A stretch of 64,000 nucleotides of DNA, taken from positions 1,005,984-1,069,983 of the forward strand of contig NC_092564.1 in NCBI RefSeq assembly GCF_037975245.1, read 5' to 3'. Each line of letters starts with the position of its first letter. Position 1 is the stretch's first letter. A program made the translations under genes and the position numbers. This document shows positions 38,721-63,179 of the stretch, one piece after another. The notes beneath the pieces were generated by a model that made no database searches, was not told the origin of the DNA, and saw nothing but the letters and a program-made list of their open reading frames with translations. Origin of the DNA: Apostichopus japonicus (lineage: Eukaryota > Echinodermata > Holothuroidea > Aspidochirotida > Stichopodidae).

Positions 38721-39420
38721 AGGTCTTCCATATCTAATACGTGCCTAGGCACGTAACCCGCAGCACTATGTTGCTCATTTGGAGAGTGTGATACTCTGGT
38801 AGCAACAGCTGTTTGACTGACTTCACGTTTTTAAGAGTTTGAAGCAGTTATATCTTCCTCTTCATCTTGCTTAAAAGGCGTCACCTCAATAGTAGACCTA
38901 CAATAAACAATATTGAATAAACATCGGCATGATATATATCTCTATAAAGACGATAAAACCGCTTAATATTAATGTCACTCTTACTATGGCTTGATTACAG
39001 ACGGATCCTTTTTGCTACATATTTATCAATATTCTATTTGGTCTGCATCAGATTAAAGGAACCTTATCGATGACGACGATGAGAATAATCCTCTGAGTAA
39101 CATATGTTTGGGAGTAAGGCAAACTTGTCATTGTAAACTAATGAGGTGTTTTTGCATAATGGACGACTTTATACAAATACAAGTTTGAGATGTTTAAGAA
39201 CGCCAAACAGCATTATTATAAGTGCACAATGTACTTAATTAATTATTGTTTCGAGGAATGATCCTTTAACCATCTGAGGCATTTTCTGTTTTGTTATAAC
39301 TTGGCTGTACTCCTTAGCCTAATTCACAGACCACTAGTTCATCAGTTCCGCTATTACATCACAAAGCTAAATAGACAGTAAGACTTTATGACCTAAAATG
39401 ACAGTAGTATATGTCTTGCT

Positions 39421-41600
39421 ATTTCACCCCCCCCCCCCCCCACTGGGAGCCGAAGGCCCCCGTTTCACAGGGCTCCCGTTTTCTATATTGGGAGTCGAAG
39501 GTGGGTTCCCATTTTTAGGGAGCTTTCTCCTATGGCGAGAAAGCGGAATATATTACGGACAAATATATATATGCTGTACTTGCGAAATACATACATGGGT
39601 AACTTAAAAAATACATTTTAGACATATTTATATATATATTTACACATACATATTCCCTGAAAATTATATTTATTCCCTTTAAGTATTTATTTATATATTC
39701 TCCAGGCGTACAGAAAGTATTTTCTTATAATAACACTACCCAGGACCATTTGTTGGCGCGAAGCGTACAAGCAAATTCTGGCCGAAATGCCTCCCAGATC
39801 GCTGGAAATGACACTTCCCAGGACTTGTAAGTTGCATCTGAGCACTTTCAATTTTGAAATTACTAGCTATATCATAAAAAAAAAGCTGAAGGGGGGGGCG
39901 GTCGCCCCCTTCCCGAAATGCGTCATGTTCCCCGACGACACGGTCGAGTTCGAGACCAGCCACAGTTGGTTTCATAGCACAATTCTACACTTATTTAAGG
40001 CGTATATACACACACACACGCGTTATGGTAGACCATATATAGTATATATATAGATCATGAGTTAGAGAGGAAAAATGGAAACGTCAAAAATGGAGTTGTC
40101 GGTGTAAGGGGTAGGGTGAGGCACACGCCCCTTCCGAAATCCTTGATCCGTCACTGGCTACCCTGTGTATATAATAGGGATCAGCGCTGTAATGATGCCA
40201 CTGTTTTTCTTTCTCTTCCCGGTGTCTTGGCGTTTTTCTTTTCTCCCTCCTTTTCTCCTTTTTCTCTCTTTCTTCTTTTTCTTTTCCCTTCCAACCTCTC
40301 CTCCTCCTCTTTTTTCCTTTTTTCCTTTTTTCTTCTCTTTTTTTTTTCTCTCCTTTTTTTTCTTACCCGGGGGGCGCGCGCCCCCAACGCCCCCCCCCGG
40401 ATACGCGCCTGATATGCTTAGTCTTAGCCAAGTGTAAGTAATAAGTATGCTGTTTAGAGTAGTCTAACGTTAACATCACACTACCAACTATTCTACTTAC
40501 GCTCTTTATCTGGACGCCATGATTGCAGTACTGCTGCTATATTCGTATGTTACCTGTGTTATACCAGGGAGCTGCTACTCTAACAGCTCCCTGCAGCTGG
40601 TTATACGATATGTTTGAACTACATTTCGGTTCTCAGCGAGGAAGTACATTGTACTTGCACACTTATGGCCAATATAATGAATAAGCTGTTCACTGAAGTT
40701 ACTGAAACACCAACATCTCAGTTGGCACTTACAGAGCTCCGTACTTTGTTTAGCATATATATTTTTTTCGTACGGAATACATTTTTCGTACAGAATATAT
40801 TTTTCGCACAGAATAGAGCTTGAATGTTAGAGAATATATATATATATTTTCCGTAATCAATTTGCAAGCCTTACAAAGGAAACGAACGTGGGAAAGTCAT
40901 TTGCACAGCTCAAATTTCCTGCGATCTACTGCGAGTGCCTATTAAAATGACCAGGGCAGGTAAACTGTTACAGGGCCCATTTTCACTCAAATGTATATAT
41001 TTTTTAGAGAATATATATATATTTTTTCTCTTAGATAATATATATTTTTTCTCTTAGAGAATAGCCTTAATATATTCTTGGCATAGCAAAATATAATTTG
41101 TTAGTATATATATCTTTACAGAATATTTATTGTAAGATAATATATATTTTTCTATTAGAGGATTAATATAAAATGGCTTAAAAAAAATTAAAAATTTGTG
41201 TTAGAGAATATATTTTTTTTACAGAATATTTGCTGTAAGAGAATATATATTTCTGTTCAGAATACATATTAGTTGTACGCCTGGAGAATATATAAATATT
41301 TGCTTTAAATGAATAAATATAATTTTCAGGGAATATGTATATGTAAACAAATATATAAATATGTCTACAATGTATTTTGGAAGTTAACCATGTATGTATT
41401 TCGTAAGTACAGCACATATATATTTGTACGTAATATATTCCGCTTTCTCGCGCCATATTTCTCCACATTGTAGTTTCGTTTTCGGTGGTTCCCGATTTTT
41501 CGGGAGCCTTCGCCACATTGTACTAGGGGTCTCCCGTTTTATGGGAGCCGTTTCGGGGGCTCCCGGTTTTGTGAATAAATTATTCCCTGAAGCGAAGCCT
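39421..41600. mobile_element. Foldback-like long inverted repeat with insertion, copy B
   Basis: The left arm (about 39,430-39,725) is repeated in reverse complement at about 41,240-41,565. Both contain GGGAGCC hairpins, GAGAAAGCGGAATATATTACG, the TGCTGTACTTGCGAAATACA stretch and CATATTCCCTGAAAATTATA, ending near CTCCAGGCGTAC. Between the arms are AT-rich TTCTGTAAGAGAATATAT-like repeats and the inverted partial copy of the 18,636 cluster (39,737-40,411). Copy A has only the left arm (8,281-8,604). Confidence 0.65.
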
Positions 41601-43365
41601 CCACCAAATTAAAAAAGAGGGGCATTCCCAACATAACGACATCATCTAGTCGCGTCACAACCTGTTTTGTCGTCTGTCTCCCTAAAGAATTCTCGTTATT
41701 TCAGTCCGTAAGATAGGCGAACGGATATTAATTACCGTCCCATTCATGTGACATCATCGTAGTTACATTATGTCATACTATGTGTTTATAGATTGACCAT
41801 AGAACCTAATAAATTTCTATGAGATTGACTCAACGCTTCGTGTTGGATACAATTTGTATTCATACAACTTGGTCTACTTTAGCAGTATACTCTATCTGGC
41901 AACGGTAACTCAGAATTTATAGCGGCGTTTCCCGGAAGTCAAGTCTGTCAAATGCCTCACTCCTGACACCTGACAAAAATTCTGAAGTTAAGCGAAGGAC
42001 GAAGGACGAAGGACGAAAATTAAATTATTTTAACATATAAAGGTACAGTTATGACTGCACATCTATGAATATTCTCTACAGGAAGGGCACCCTTTTGAAA
42101 GTTTGTTAATTTGCACATTCCATTTAGTTGGATTGTTAATTTTTTTTTTTTTTAGCGGAACTGGGCCTGTGCTAGTATTTTAGTAATAGGCTTATTATAC
42201 TTTGCCTAAGCTGAATCAATTAAAATGTGAATGTTAATAAGCCGTGAATTTGTTAATATTGTATGACATAAACGTTTTTTGGTTAAATATCTATCTTAGT
42301 TCGTCAATCATCAACTATTATTATTTCTTTCTGGCCCTGGTGATACATAGCACTTCCACTCCCAGCCACAGGGTGTAACAAGCTTATTATGTACTATGGG
42401 GCCTACTGCTTTATTTCAGGGACAAGGTAGGCCTGCTATGTCTCTTACCAGTCTAACCAATATAAGGTACAACATAAAAATGAGCCAATCTTTTACATGT
42501 TTGACTCAATCATGATTCATTTAGTTTTCACTAGAAGTGTTACCTCGACTTCTTTATCTTATCCAGTTTAAAATGACAATCAGTAATTTAGCGACAACAA
42601 AAATAGTGACTAGTTTTACACAAAAATTACTTTTGTGACAGTTCCCTGGCCTACGGGAAATGCAGGATTTCTCTTAGTCTAGAAAAAAAAAGCTACCATT
42701 GGTTTATATGTAACTTACTGAGTGATAGAGTTTGTAGGCAATCATGCTGGACATCATAAATCTATCATCTCCTCTTTTTTAAGCCGATCCAATCATTCAA
42801 GTCTTCTCATCTATATACAATCTACTTCTACCTCCTCATAGTACTGTAAGTGAAAGTGAATTCGTGTTACGTGGTGCCACTGTCTGAGGTTGGATGCTAT
42901 ATGTGGCTTAACCCTGCACAAATTTGGAAGCTTTTCCAGTACGTCAGGTCGAATTTGGTCTTAATTGGCTAACAAATATGCTTCTGGATATAGTTTAATT
43001 TCTTTCACAAACCAAGCTAGAACGGTTCTGCTCAAGTACTTTGGTCTGAGTGGAGCTTCATCAATAGAAGCTATACTCTAAGAAGACAAGGGTTATTTAC
43101 AGTTTTCTGACAATTTGCAGTTTGTGGGAAGAAACATACAATTTTTCCACAATTTATATTTCCACCTTGGAAGACACCTGCAAACTTTGTACATGTATGT
43201 ACCATGGTTTGAATTATAGGACTTCAAGATCAACAGTCTAAGTGTGTTTGCTACCAAGGATGTAGATAATGGAGTTCATTGCTATCCTTTGACTCAATGG
43301 ACATGAATACCAACATTATCTTTGAAACTGATAGGGAAGAGGGTATATGGGACCAGAGGGTAAAC
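41601..43365. other. Intergenic, no gene seen
   Basis: AT-rich sequence between the foldback repeat and the hAT-type element. There is a short GAAGGAC repeat near 41,995. A non-coding first exon of ABRACL could lie here but cannot be identified. Confidence 0.4.
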
Positions 43366-44718
43366 CAGGGTGGGAATTTGGCAAAAAAAGTTGGTAAGCA
43401 TTTTTTCATTTTTTGATGAAATGTGCTTACCAACATGAGCCAAGATTTCTCAGTTGGTAAGCACAATTCATGAATCGGTAAGCACAGCACAATGACCTGA
43501 ACGCTGTTATCCTTTTGTGAAAACTTCCTGATTCGCGGCACAAGTGTACTTTATATCGAGCCGACAGAGGCGGCGCAGATAATCCAGTCAATGCATGTTC
43601 GATCGAAATAATTACAATCCCTGTCCATCACGTTGAACTCTCCGACCAGACAATACCGGGTCGAATACTCGACTTGGTATTAGTTATTCAAATACATGAT
43701 CAAAGGAAATGTATCGACTGGAGATCGTAAAAAAAAATCTGAAAATCAGTAGAGAAATTACCAATTGTGTACGAAAAGTAAGTTCGGTCCTTTCAAATTT
43801 ACGAAAGATCCAGCAAAACACCTTCGAAAAATTCACGCAAAACTGGCATCAACTAATGTCATGTAAACAAGGCTCTAGTACACCCATATATGAATAAACC
43901 GTAAGACCACATCTGGTGTTAAGCGGGGGGAAAAGAAAGTATTTTCTAGAATTTCCAAAAATACGGAAAAAATAATGTCCTACCATAGTTAAGTGTATAG
44001 CAAATAGCCTAACCACCTCGTCTGTTACGGATCTCACGTAACTACAAAAACACAACTAATTGTATTTTGCAAATTGACGTTTTCTACAAGAACATAGAAA
44101 TAATTTTAAGCATTAGTTAATCATGTCGTGTGGCCTAAAACATATTTTATTACAAGGTTTACTTTCATAAAGATGGCCATAGCTTGATATCTTGTGCTGC
44201 GTGTATGAACTGTGCCTCGTGTATCATGGGGAATACTCCGTGAAACGTTTCTTGGAAACGTGCCAAAAATGTTAACAAACAGGTGTTAGACAGGGGATGA
44301 GCACACAGTTGTTTGGCAGGGTACCTGGGAAAATTCTGAGCACATGTACAGTATGAACTACGCAATTGCCGTCGGCAATTGCGTAGTTCATGTGTGAAGT
44401 TGGAATAATTTGCGATGCATACACAGTTAGTCGTAGGTATGTGACGGTCCAGGCACGATCGCTGAGCTAGCAGCCAGCTGTGTGCGGCCTGTTCGTTGGT
44501 GCTTTTTGCTAGCTGCGCGACAAATTAATCCTCCGTAACTTAGAAGCAGATTGCAGATAAGCCTACTACAGTCCGATGCAGTCACTTACGGTCAGAATTT
44601 TTGGTACGCTCATTACAAGGGTGTGTAGTACTAGGTCCATTTGATTTTTTTATTTTGGTAAGCCATATTTTCATTCCAGTACGCTAGCGTACCGGCGTAC
44701 TGTAAAATTCCCACCCTG
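43366..44718. mobile_element. hAT-type non-autonomous element upstream of ABRACL
   Basis: Terminal inverted repeats CAGGGTGGGAATTT and AAATTCCCACCCTG are flanked by a perfect 8-bp target duplication GGGTAAAC (43358-43365 and 44719-44726). Copies of GGTAAGC lie near the left end and AT-rich, non-coding sequence fills the middle. No transposase was recognised. A perfect 19-bp-arm palindrome lies at 44,353-44,391. The element ends 89 bp before the splice acceptor of the first ABRACL coding exon. Confidence 0.85.
44353..44391. repeat. Perfect palindrome with 1-nt centre
   Basis: Arms ATGAACTACGCAATTGCCG and its exact complement flank a single T. It lies inside the hAT-type element. Confidence 0.95.
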
Positions 44719-44807
44719 GGGTAAACTATTAGCAGGGATGCTGTGAAGACATTTCAATTCTGTTGCTATTTATATAAACATGATTTCTTTCCTTTGTCTG
44801 TTTCTAG

Positions 44808-46534
44808 TTAATTTGCTGCTGAAGTTGATGCAAGATGAATGTTGCCCATGAAATCGAACTTTTACAACAAGAGATAAAACGACTTGGAACAGAAAGTAAG
44901 CCTTTCATAAACTCAAGCTTTGCATTTTTCTGTAAACCATTAACTTTGATCAAGTTTTTATCAGTCACTGTTATTTTAATAAATCTACGTATTTATTCCT
45001 CAAAGTAGACCTTACAAGAAAGAGTAAACAGAGTTTGGATTATTAAGTGTTTGACTCAGTTCACTAATTGATCTTGACATTGATCTTTCCAGAGGTACAT
45101 TAGTGGACATGACTTATAGGGGATATGACTAATACGACAGGGATTCTGGTGAAGAAGAACAACTCCCTCAAACAGCTAATAAAATCTTTGCTGTGTTTTG
45201 GAGGTAGAATTTAAACATTGTGTTTGAGAACTGCCATTTTGTAAATCTGTGATGTCATATTACCGGAAGGATGTGAAACCTTTCACTTAATCTTTGTTTT
45301 TCTTTTTATGTTTTCAAGTTAGAATTTTTTTAGCATTTGAAACCAATGCGATCATTACATCATGTTAAGAGGTTTTGTTTCATTTGGTATATTGCTGCCA
45401 TTAAATTACAGTGATGTTCATTTGTTAATATATAGTTATAGCAATGAGGCAGTGGGACCAGAAGTAACATAGCTTTTCAAGTCTGGTCTCTTACAAACTT
45501 AAGCAAGAAAATTATATTTTATTTAGAGACAAGAAAACACATAGAAAACACACACATAGGGGTTGAACAGAACTAGGAAAGGAAACAGTAGTACAATGCC
45601 CATAATAAGGCGTTACTATACAAACTTTATTTGTTGAGTAGATAGTGTTTAAGATGTTTTTTTTTAAGATGAAATTGATTTGCTATCCCTAATGGTTTTC
45701 ACTAAGAGAATACCAGAGGGCGACACCAGAACATCTAACCTGAGAAATTGAGAATGATACATATAAGTCCTTAACATAGGTGTTTGTAAAATATATAGAA
45801 TGGGTGTTCTATGATTATATTATAAGTTATAACAAACAAACATTTTACTCTAGTAGAAACACATGAGAAATTGAGACACGTGTGTCTCCATGATTTTGTA
45901 TTAGACTTGATCAAGTCTTCTGCCTTCTGTTAAAGGGAACATTGAATCTGTGATATGTCCCAGTTGGAATCAAGTTTTTGTATTTTGTATTTTAGAGGAA
46001 GTTGTCCATGACATTTAACTCACATAGAACGATAATGATAGTAGGAATTCTATCTCTTTTAAGGAAGAAAAAAAAACTTTTCAAGGAAATTTGCAGGACC
46101 TTGCTAAAAGTGAATCCATTTGATCAGTAGATGTTACTGGAGAAGTTGAGATCTACATCAACATTTAAATTGATGATATCGGGAGGAGAAGCAATTTATT
46201 TGACCTATGATATATTCTGTATAAAACAAAGAATGTTTCAAGGAGTGATTGTACCGCAGCAGTTTGGTCTCTCTGCCCAGTTAACATTCGCTGGAGTAAT
46301 CTATCCATCTTTTAGAATAATTAGAAGACTAATTTTGTTTCTTTTGCAGACTCGGAGGGCCAGGTTGTTGTGAAGTTTGGAGTTCTTTTCAATGATGACA
46401 AATGTGCTAATCTATTTGAAGCTCTTGTAGGAACTCTCAAAGCTGCAAAGCGCAAGAAGATTCTTCACTATGACGGTGAATTGCTTTTACAAGGAGTTCA
46501 TGATAATGTTGACGTTGTACTTTTTCAAGAATAA
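44808..46534 (+). CDS. ABRACL: Costars family protein ABRACL, complete coding sequence
   Basis: Small conserved eukaryotic Costars-domain protein linked to actin dynamics and cell motility. The CDS joins 44835-44895 and 46350-46534 and encodes 81 residues, the same length as human ABRACL. It starts MNVAHEIELLQQEIKRLG. The second exon contains VKFGVLFNDDKCANLFEALV, then GTLKAAKRKKILHYDGELLL and QGVHDNVDVVLFQE before TAA, matching the family over its whole length. The donor is GTAAGC; the acceptor is TTTTGCAG; the split codon AAC gives Asn. A likely splice acceptor (TTTCTAG) at 44801-44807 puts 27 nt of 5' UTR in the same exon, so a non-coding exon should lie upstream. A hAT-type element ends at 44718, 89 bp before that acceptor. 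The gene converges on SELENOO. Confidence 0.97.
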
Positions 46535-46565
46535 CTTATTTTATGTAGTTGAAGAGTTCTAAGCT

Positions 46566-46571
46566 AATAAA
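46566..46571 (+). promoter_or_regulatory. ABRACL polyadenylation signal (proximal); second AATAAA at 46710-46715
   Basis: AATAAA lies 32 nt after the ABRACL stop codon, and a second copy lies at 46710-46715. Either could direct 3' end formation. Which is used cannot be told from sequence. Confidence 0.55.
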
Positions 46572-46719
46572 AATTTCATCTGCTGTACATTCCAAATCAT
46601 GGTGGACGATTATCCATGTGCACAAATCCATTGAAATGTTTTTGCTTTAAATGTCAAGATTTCTTGGACTTAACTGTTAGAATCTTGTAATATGGCATAA
46701 TCCTAAAATAATAAAATCC

Positions 46720-49700
46720 TGAAAAAAGTATTTCATTTTCACAGGCAGTCTTAAATCAACCAAACACAAGGTGGACTTTGATGTAACTTATTAAACACTA
46801 TTTTTTGTTTTTATGACATATAAGCAGGGTTATTACCATTATGCACTCTTGCCTTGACATTTCCAAGCAGTAACAGGCATGTTGTGATCAGTGAAAATAT
46901 CTTCACAGTAAACATGGGAGATTCTGAACTGTAGTGATCAATAAATAATGGGAAGTGGAGGGGGGGGGGGGGAGGGGCGGGGCGGTTGGCATCGATGGGG
47001 TTAGGAACGAGGATATGTAGTGTCCCCAAATAAAGCAGAAGTTTTTATGTCCAGCCAAGGCCTTCATACATGTGTGCACACTGGCAGTTCCGTTTATCCT
47101 TGGATATTGTTTGGCCTGTGAATTGTGTCTTTCAATTTCAGTACTGAGTAGGTTAAGATATCAGTTGAGTAGAAAGTTGAATTGATTGAGTCTCCAGAAT
47201 CCTATCGTGTACAGCACTCATTTATAAATATCACAAATAGTATAGAAAATACAATAAATGTCTTAAGGACACATAATTTAATAGCCATTGTTTAAGCTAT
47301 TGAGTGAAGTAGAATCTCAAAAAGGAACAAATTCGTTTAACAGCTTAGTCTTTATTTGGTTGATACCGGGTCTTTAATACTCATTCTAATGCAAGGAAAA
47401 AGACTTGAGCAAGTCCAAAGTGAGATCACAGAGTTCTAGTGCCAAGGAATAATATTTTGGCAAATTTCTTCGAAGTATCCCTACCATATGTATCTCTACC
47501 ATATGTATCCCGACCATATGTATCTCTACCATATACATATCCCTACCATATGTACAGTATCTCTAACATATATGTATCTCTAATCATATATGTATCCCTA
47601 CCATATATATCCCTACCATATACCATATGTATCCCTACCATATGTATCTCTACCATATACATATCCCTACCATATGTACAGTATCTCCACCATATATGTA
47701 TCTCTAATCATATATGTATCCCTACCATATATATCTCTACCATATATGTATCTCTAATCATATATGTATCCCTACCATATGTATCTCTAATCATATATGT
47801 ATCTCTAATCATATATGTATCCCTACCATATGATACAGTTGTGAGCATCTTCTTTTAGCCTTCCCCAATATTGACCAAGCTTCCAAAGTCATAATCATGT
47901 TTCTAATGTTGAAGTAAAGTTAGCAGTGATCTCTGGAGCAAGTGACTGTACATGTTGTGTAGTATGTGTGAAGTTGGGATAGAAGAATAGCTTTAAGCAA
48001 ATACTAACCAGAGTGCTGTCTTGTGTATTGTCTTTAATGTGTGTTTAGACTTCCCTTTAACATTTGCAGAATCTTTTTATTTGAAACTTTTCAGACCTCT
48101 TAGGAGGCGTTTAAAATATGTAGCATTCTGTGTCATCTTAGCCTCAGGGAGCTAGAAGAGAAGACTTATTAACCTTTTGTGCAACACAATTGCAACTAAC
48201 AATAACTATTACAAACCATTCAAATAAAATTTGATTTTGCCCCTACAAAGTTAAATTGCTAATAACAAATTGCCAAAGTTGTGGCAAAAGGTTTCTTACA
48301 CCAATGCTAGTTTAAAACTTTCTCTTCATTAAATGATTATCTAAACTATTGAAACTGAATTTGCATGATTAAATCATGTTTGTACTTCAAATTTGCCCAG
48401 GCTGTCTCTGTGGGTTTCTTAAGCCAATGCTAGTCTAATTTCTTGGTTCCTTATATTCAATTGCACTGCTAGAAACTTACAGTAGGGCCACCAACATGGT
48501 AGGTATGGGAGGGGGAGGCACACTTTTTGCTCACATTCCAATTATGGTTTAGCATAAATTACCTTAAATTGCCCAAGTATGTCTTGAAGCAGCAAATGAA
48601 TAAAGAAATCCAAATGAATAATGAAGCTTATTCCCTGTATTTTCTGTATGCTCTATATTTTCTGCATTCTCTGTTAACAAGACAACACTTTTTGCCATCA
48701 ACATGAGAATATTGTCATTGGCTTCTACAGTTACAAGTTTATCAATATCCTAAACTGCTGTGGTACAGTTGACATTCTACCCCTCCTCCACACCTTTGGT
48801 TGAACATTGTTGATCATGCTCTGGTGGGTGGGTTACTGGTTAGGCTATGAAGCCTTTAAATTAAACCGATTCAATCACTCCAAATAAATGATAACAAGTT
48901 CCAGTTGATGGTCTGTTCATCTATTCTCATTTTCTCTCGAATAAATGATAAATCAAAATATCAAAGTATATACCTAAATGAAATCAATGAAATTATACAT
49001 CAGAATGGTGACAATTATTAAGAGCTCATTTCAATGCAAAACCAGATCTGAAGAACATGGAGGAGTTGTTATAGCTCAACCTAGAGACATCACAGACTCC
49101 TATGCTGGGATATTATTTACTAACTGGTGATTGGTCGAAAATACACCCTTAAAATAAACTATTAATTAGGATATACCTCCTCATCAGAGCCTACCTAGTG
49201 AAGCTAGGAAATTTCCCAGTAATCTTCACCTGCATATGTACTTGTGTAGATCAAACCTGTGAATTGAAATGCCCTTCTTCCAGAAGGATTAAATGTAGGT
49301 GATAAAGAAACAAGTAGCTTTTCCTTTATAAATGATTTATACTAGAACAGACTGTAAACAAATTCCAGAGATGCATTAAATCTTGGGGATTGTCCCCAAA
49401 AGGGACTGTCCCCAGAAGGGACTGTCCCCAGAAGGGACTGTCCCCAGAAGGGACTTACAAGATCTCACAGGGTAAGCTAAATATGTTACATGATGATATA
49501 CTCTCCCACCATATTTTATTTTGAAATAGAAAAAAAAATTGATATAATATTCTCTTTAATTTTAAAAACACTCAAATGAGACTGAAATATTCACAAGCTG
49601 GGAAACCCAAAACATGAAATACCTGTGAAAATGATTTAACTTAGAATTCTTATTATTTAAAAAAAATTATTTACAACATTGCCATGTGATAACAGGATTA

Positions 49701-50200
49701 AACAGCAGTTTTCCATTAAGTTAGATCTTTGACATGTTTCTGACACAAGCTAGTCATTCTCTGAATATACAACAGTTCTCTGTAAATACAATGTACATAC
49801 ATGCTTGTGAATATGTGAACGATTGCTGGCCTCAGATGGGCAATATTGTTTTAAGGAGAGTAGTCACATGATACATATAAATTGAAATATGTAAGATGAT
49901 AAATTCCTAAAATTAGAAATTAGTTGGATTTCACTAGACATTACATACTGTAAGATCAGTTTCTTTCATCTGATGAATACAGCTTGTCAAATGATGCATT
50001 TGTGCTGAGACAATTTTACCACCAAAGATATTTACAAAGTATTTAAGTTTAGTTCAATTTGTTTTATATACACAATATCATATTTAAATATGATACTAAA
50101 TATGAGTAAGATATGAATAATGATACTGAAATATGATAGTAAGCTAAAGATATGAAATGGTGAGTGGATATTCCTCTGCTCTGTGAAGTGTCAAGCTCCA
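46720..50200. other. Region between ABRACL and SELENOO 3' ends
   Basis: AT-rich with two simple arrays: CCATATGTATCTCTA units at 47,470-47,840 and four copies of a 17-bp GACTGTCCCCAGAAGGG unit at about 49,395-49,455. G-runs lie near 46,960. It probably holds the end of the SELENOO 3' UTR. No exon recognised. Confidence 0.5.
47470..47840. repeat. CCATATGTATCTCTA-type simple array
   Basis: About 25 degenerate units of ACCATATGTATCTCT and AATCATATATGTATC. The 139-codon frame across it is an artefact. Confidence 0.9.
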
Positions 50201-50216
50201 ACATTCCAAGATATTG

Positions 50217-50272
50217 GGTTTACATTGGAGCCATCATAATGTTGCAGGTTAAACACTGGTCATCAGGTAAAT
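50217..50272 (-). promoter_or_regulatory. Candidate SECIS element in SELENOO 3' UTR
   Basis: On the minus strand a TTTAC/GTAAA basal stem encloses ATGA on the 5' side and TGAT on the 3' side, the SECIS kink-turn quartet. Between them AGTGTT pairs with AACATT, closing an apical loop that begins TAACC and so contains the required AA. There are nine nucleotides between ATGA and AA, slightly short, and the upper stem is only six pairs. It lies about 685 nt past the stop. No better arrangement was found by eye between 48,900 and 50,960. Folding was not computed. Confidence 0.4.
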
Positions 50273-50956
50273 ATATCTCACAAGATACTGAAATGCTTCT
50301 ACTAGTATTGTGTCTATATGAGCACAATCAAATTAATGTCTGAATCACATCCAGTTTAGGCAATGAAAGAATGGTGACCTTATGATATGGAATCCATCTT
50401 GTTACTTTGACAAACTGAGATAACTTAGTTACTAGTCTCAAGTGGTATCAGGAGGTACTATATGAAGGAAACGAGGGGGGGGGGGGGGGAGGCAGTGGAG
50501 TTCAAAACATTTAAATCCCATCTCTAGCTATCATAGTACAACTTGATATATGGAACAGTTGTAAGATGCAAGTAGACTTTGAAATTAAAGCTAATCTGAA
50601 CCTGAAATTTCTTCAATCTACCCACTATTCACATAGTCACTAATAAACCAGACAGGGAGCATCAAACTATTACACTGACCAGTGTTTCACCAGCAACCTT
50701 CTTAGAGGAGGAAATTGTATCTCTGAACACTGCAAAAGAGAGCAGCAGATTACAAACTCATTTAAGGTAATAAGAGATTCATCAAAGTAGAGGACTGATT
50801 TCTTGCAGTGTACATATATTCATTTAGTCAGTATCTCAGTATATCTCTTATTGCTTTACTAGTTAGCAGAATTTACCCTCTTTGATGAATCAGCTACAGT
50901 CAGTAGTAGTGTACATGTATCATCTACTGGCTCTCTTTTGCAATAATTCAGAGAGT

Positions 50957-62953
<11,997 letters not shown>

Positions 62954-63179
62954 CTGAAATGAGAATAAGTTATAAAGAGCACAATTTCACCATCAACTCC
63001 ACTTTTCTATTTATACTGGGTCTGAAGTCTGAAGCAGAACAAAGCATCATTTGTTGTATTGAAATTCACTGAAATAATACATGGAACACAATTTTCTCTC
63101 AGGAGAAAAATATCATAGATCAATTGTTTCAAATAACCCAGAAGAGTGTAATATAATATTTGAATGTACAGTACCGTGG

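Noticed and set aside
50880-50935. Alternative SECIS near the stop, with GATGATAC and GCTGATTCATC
   Set aside because: The quartet-like ends are present but the loop lacks the AA pair and the stem does not close well.
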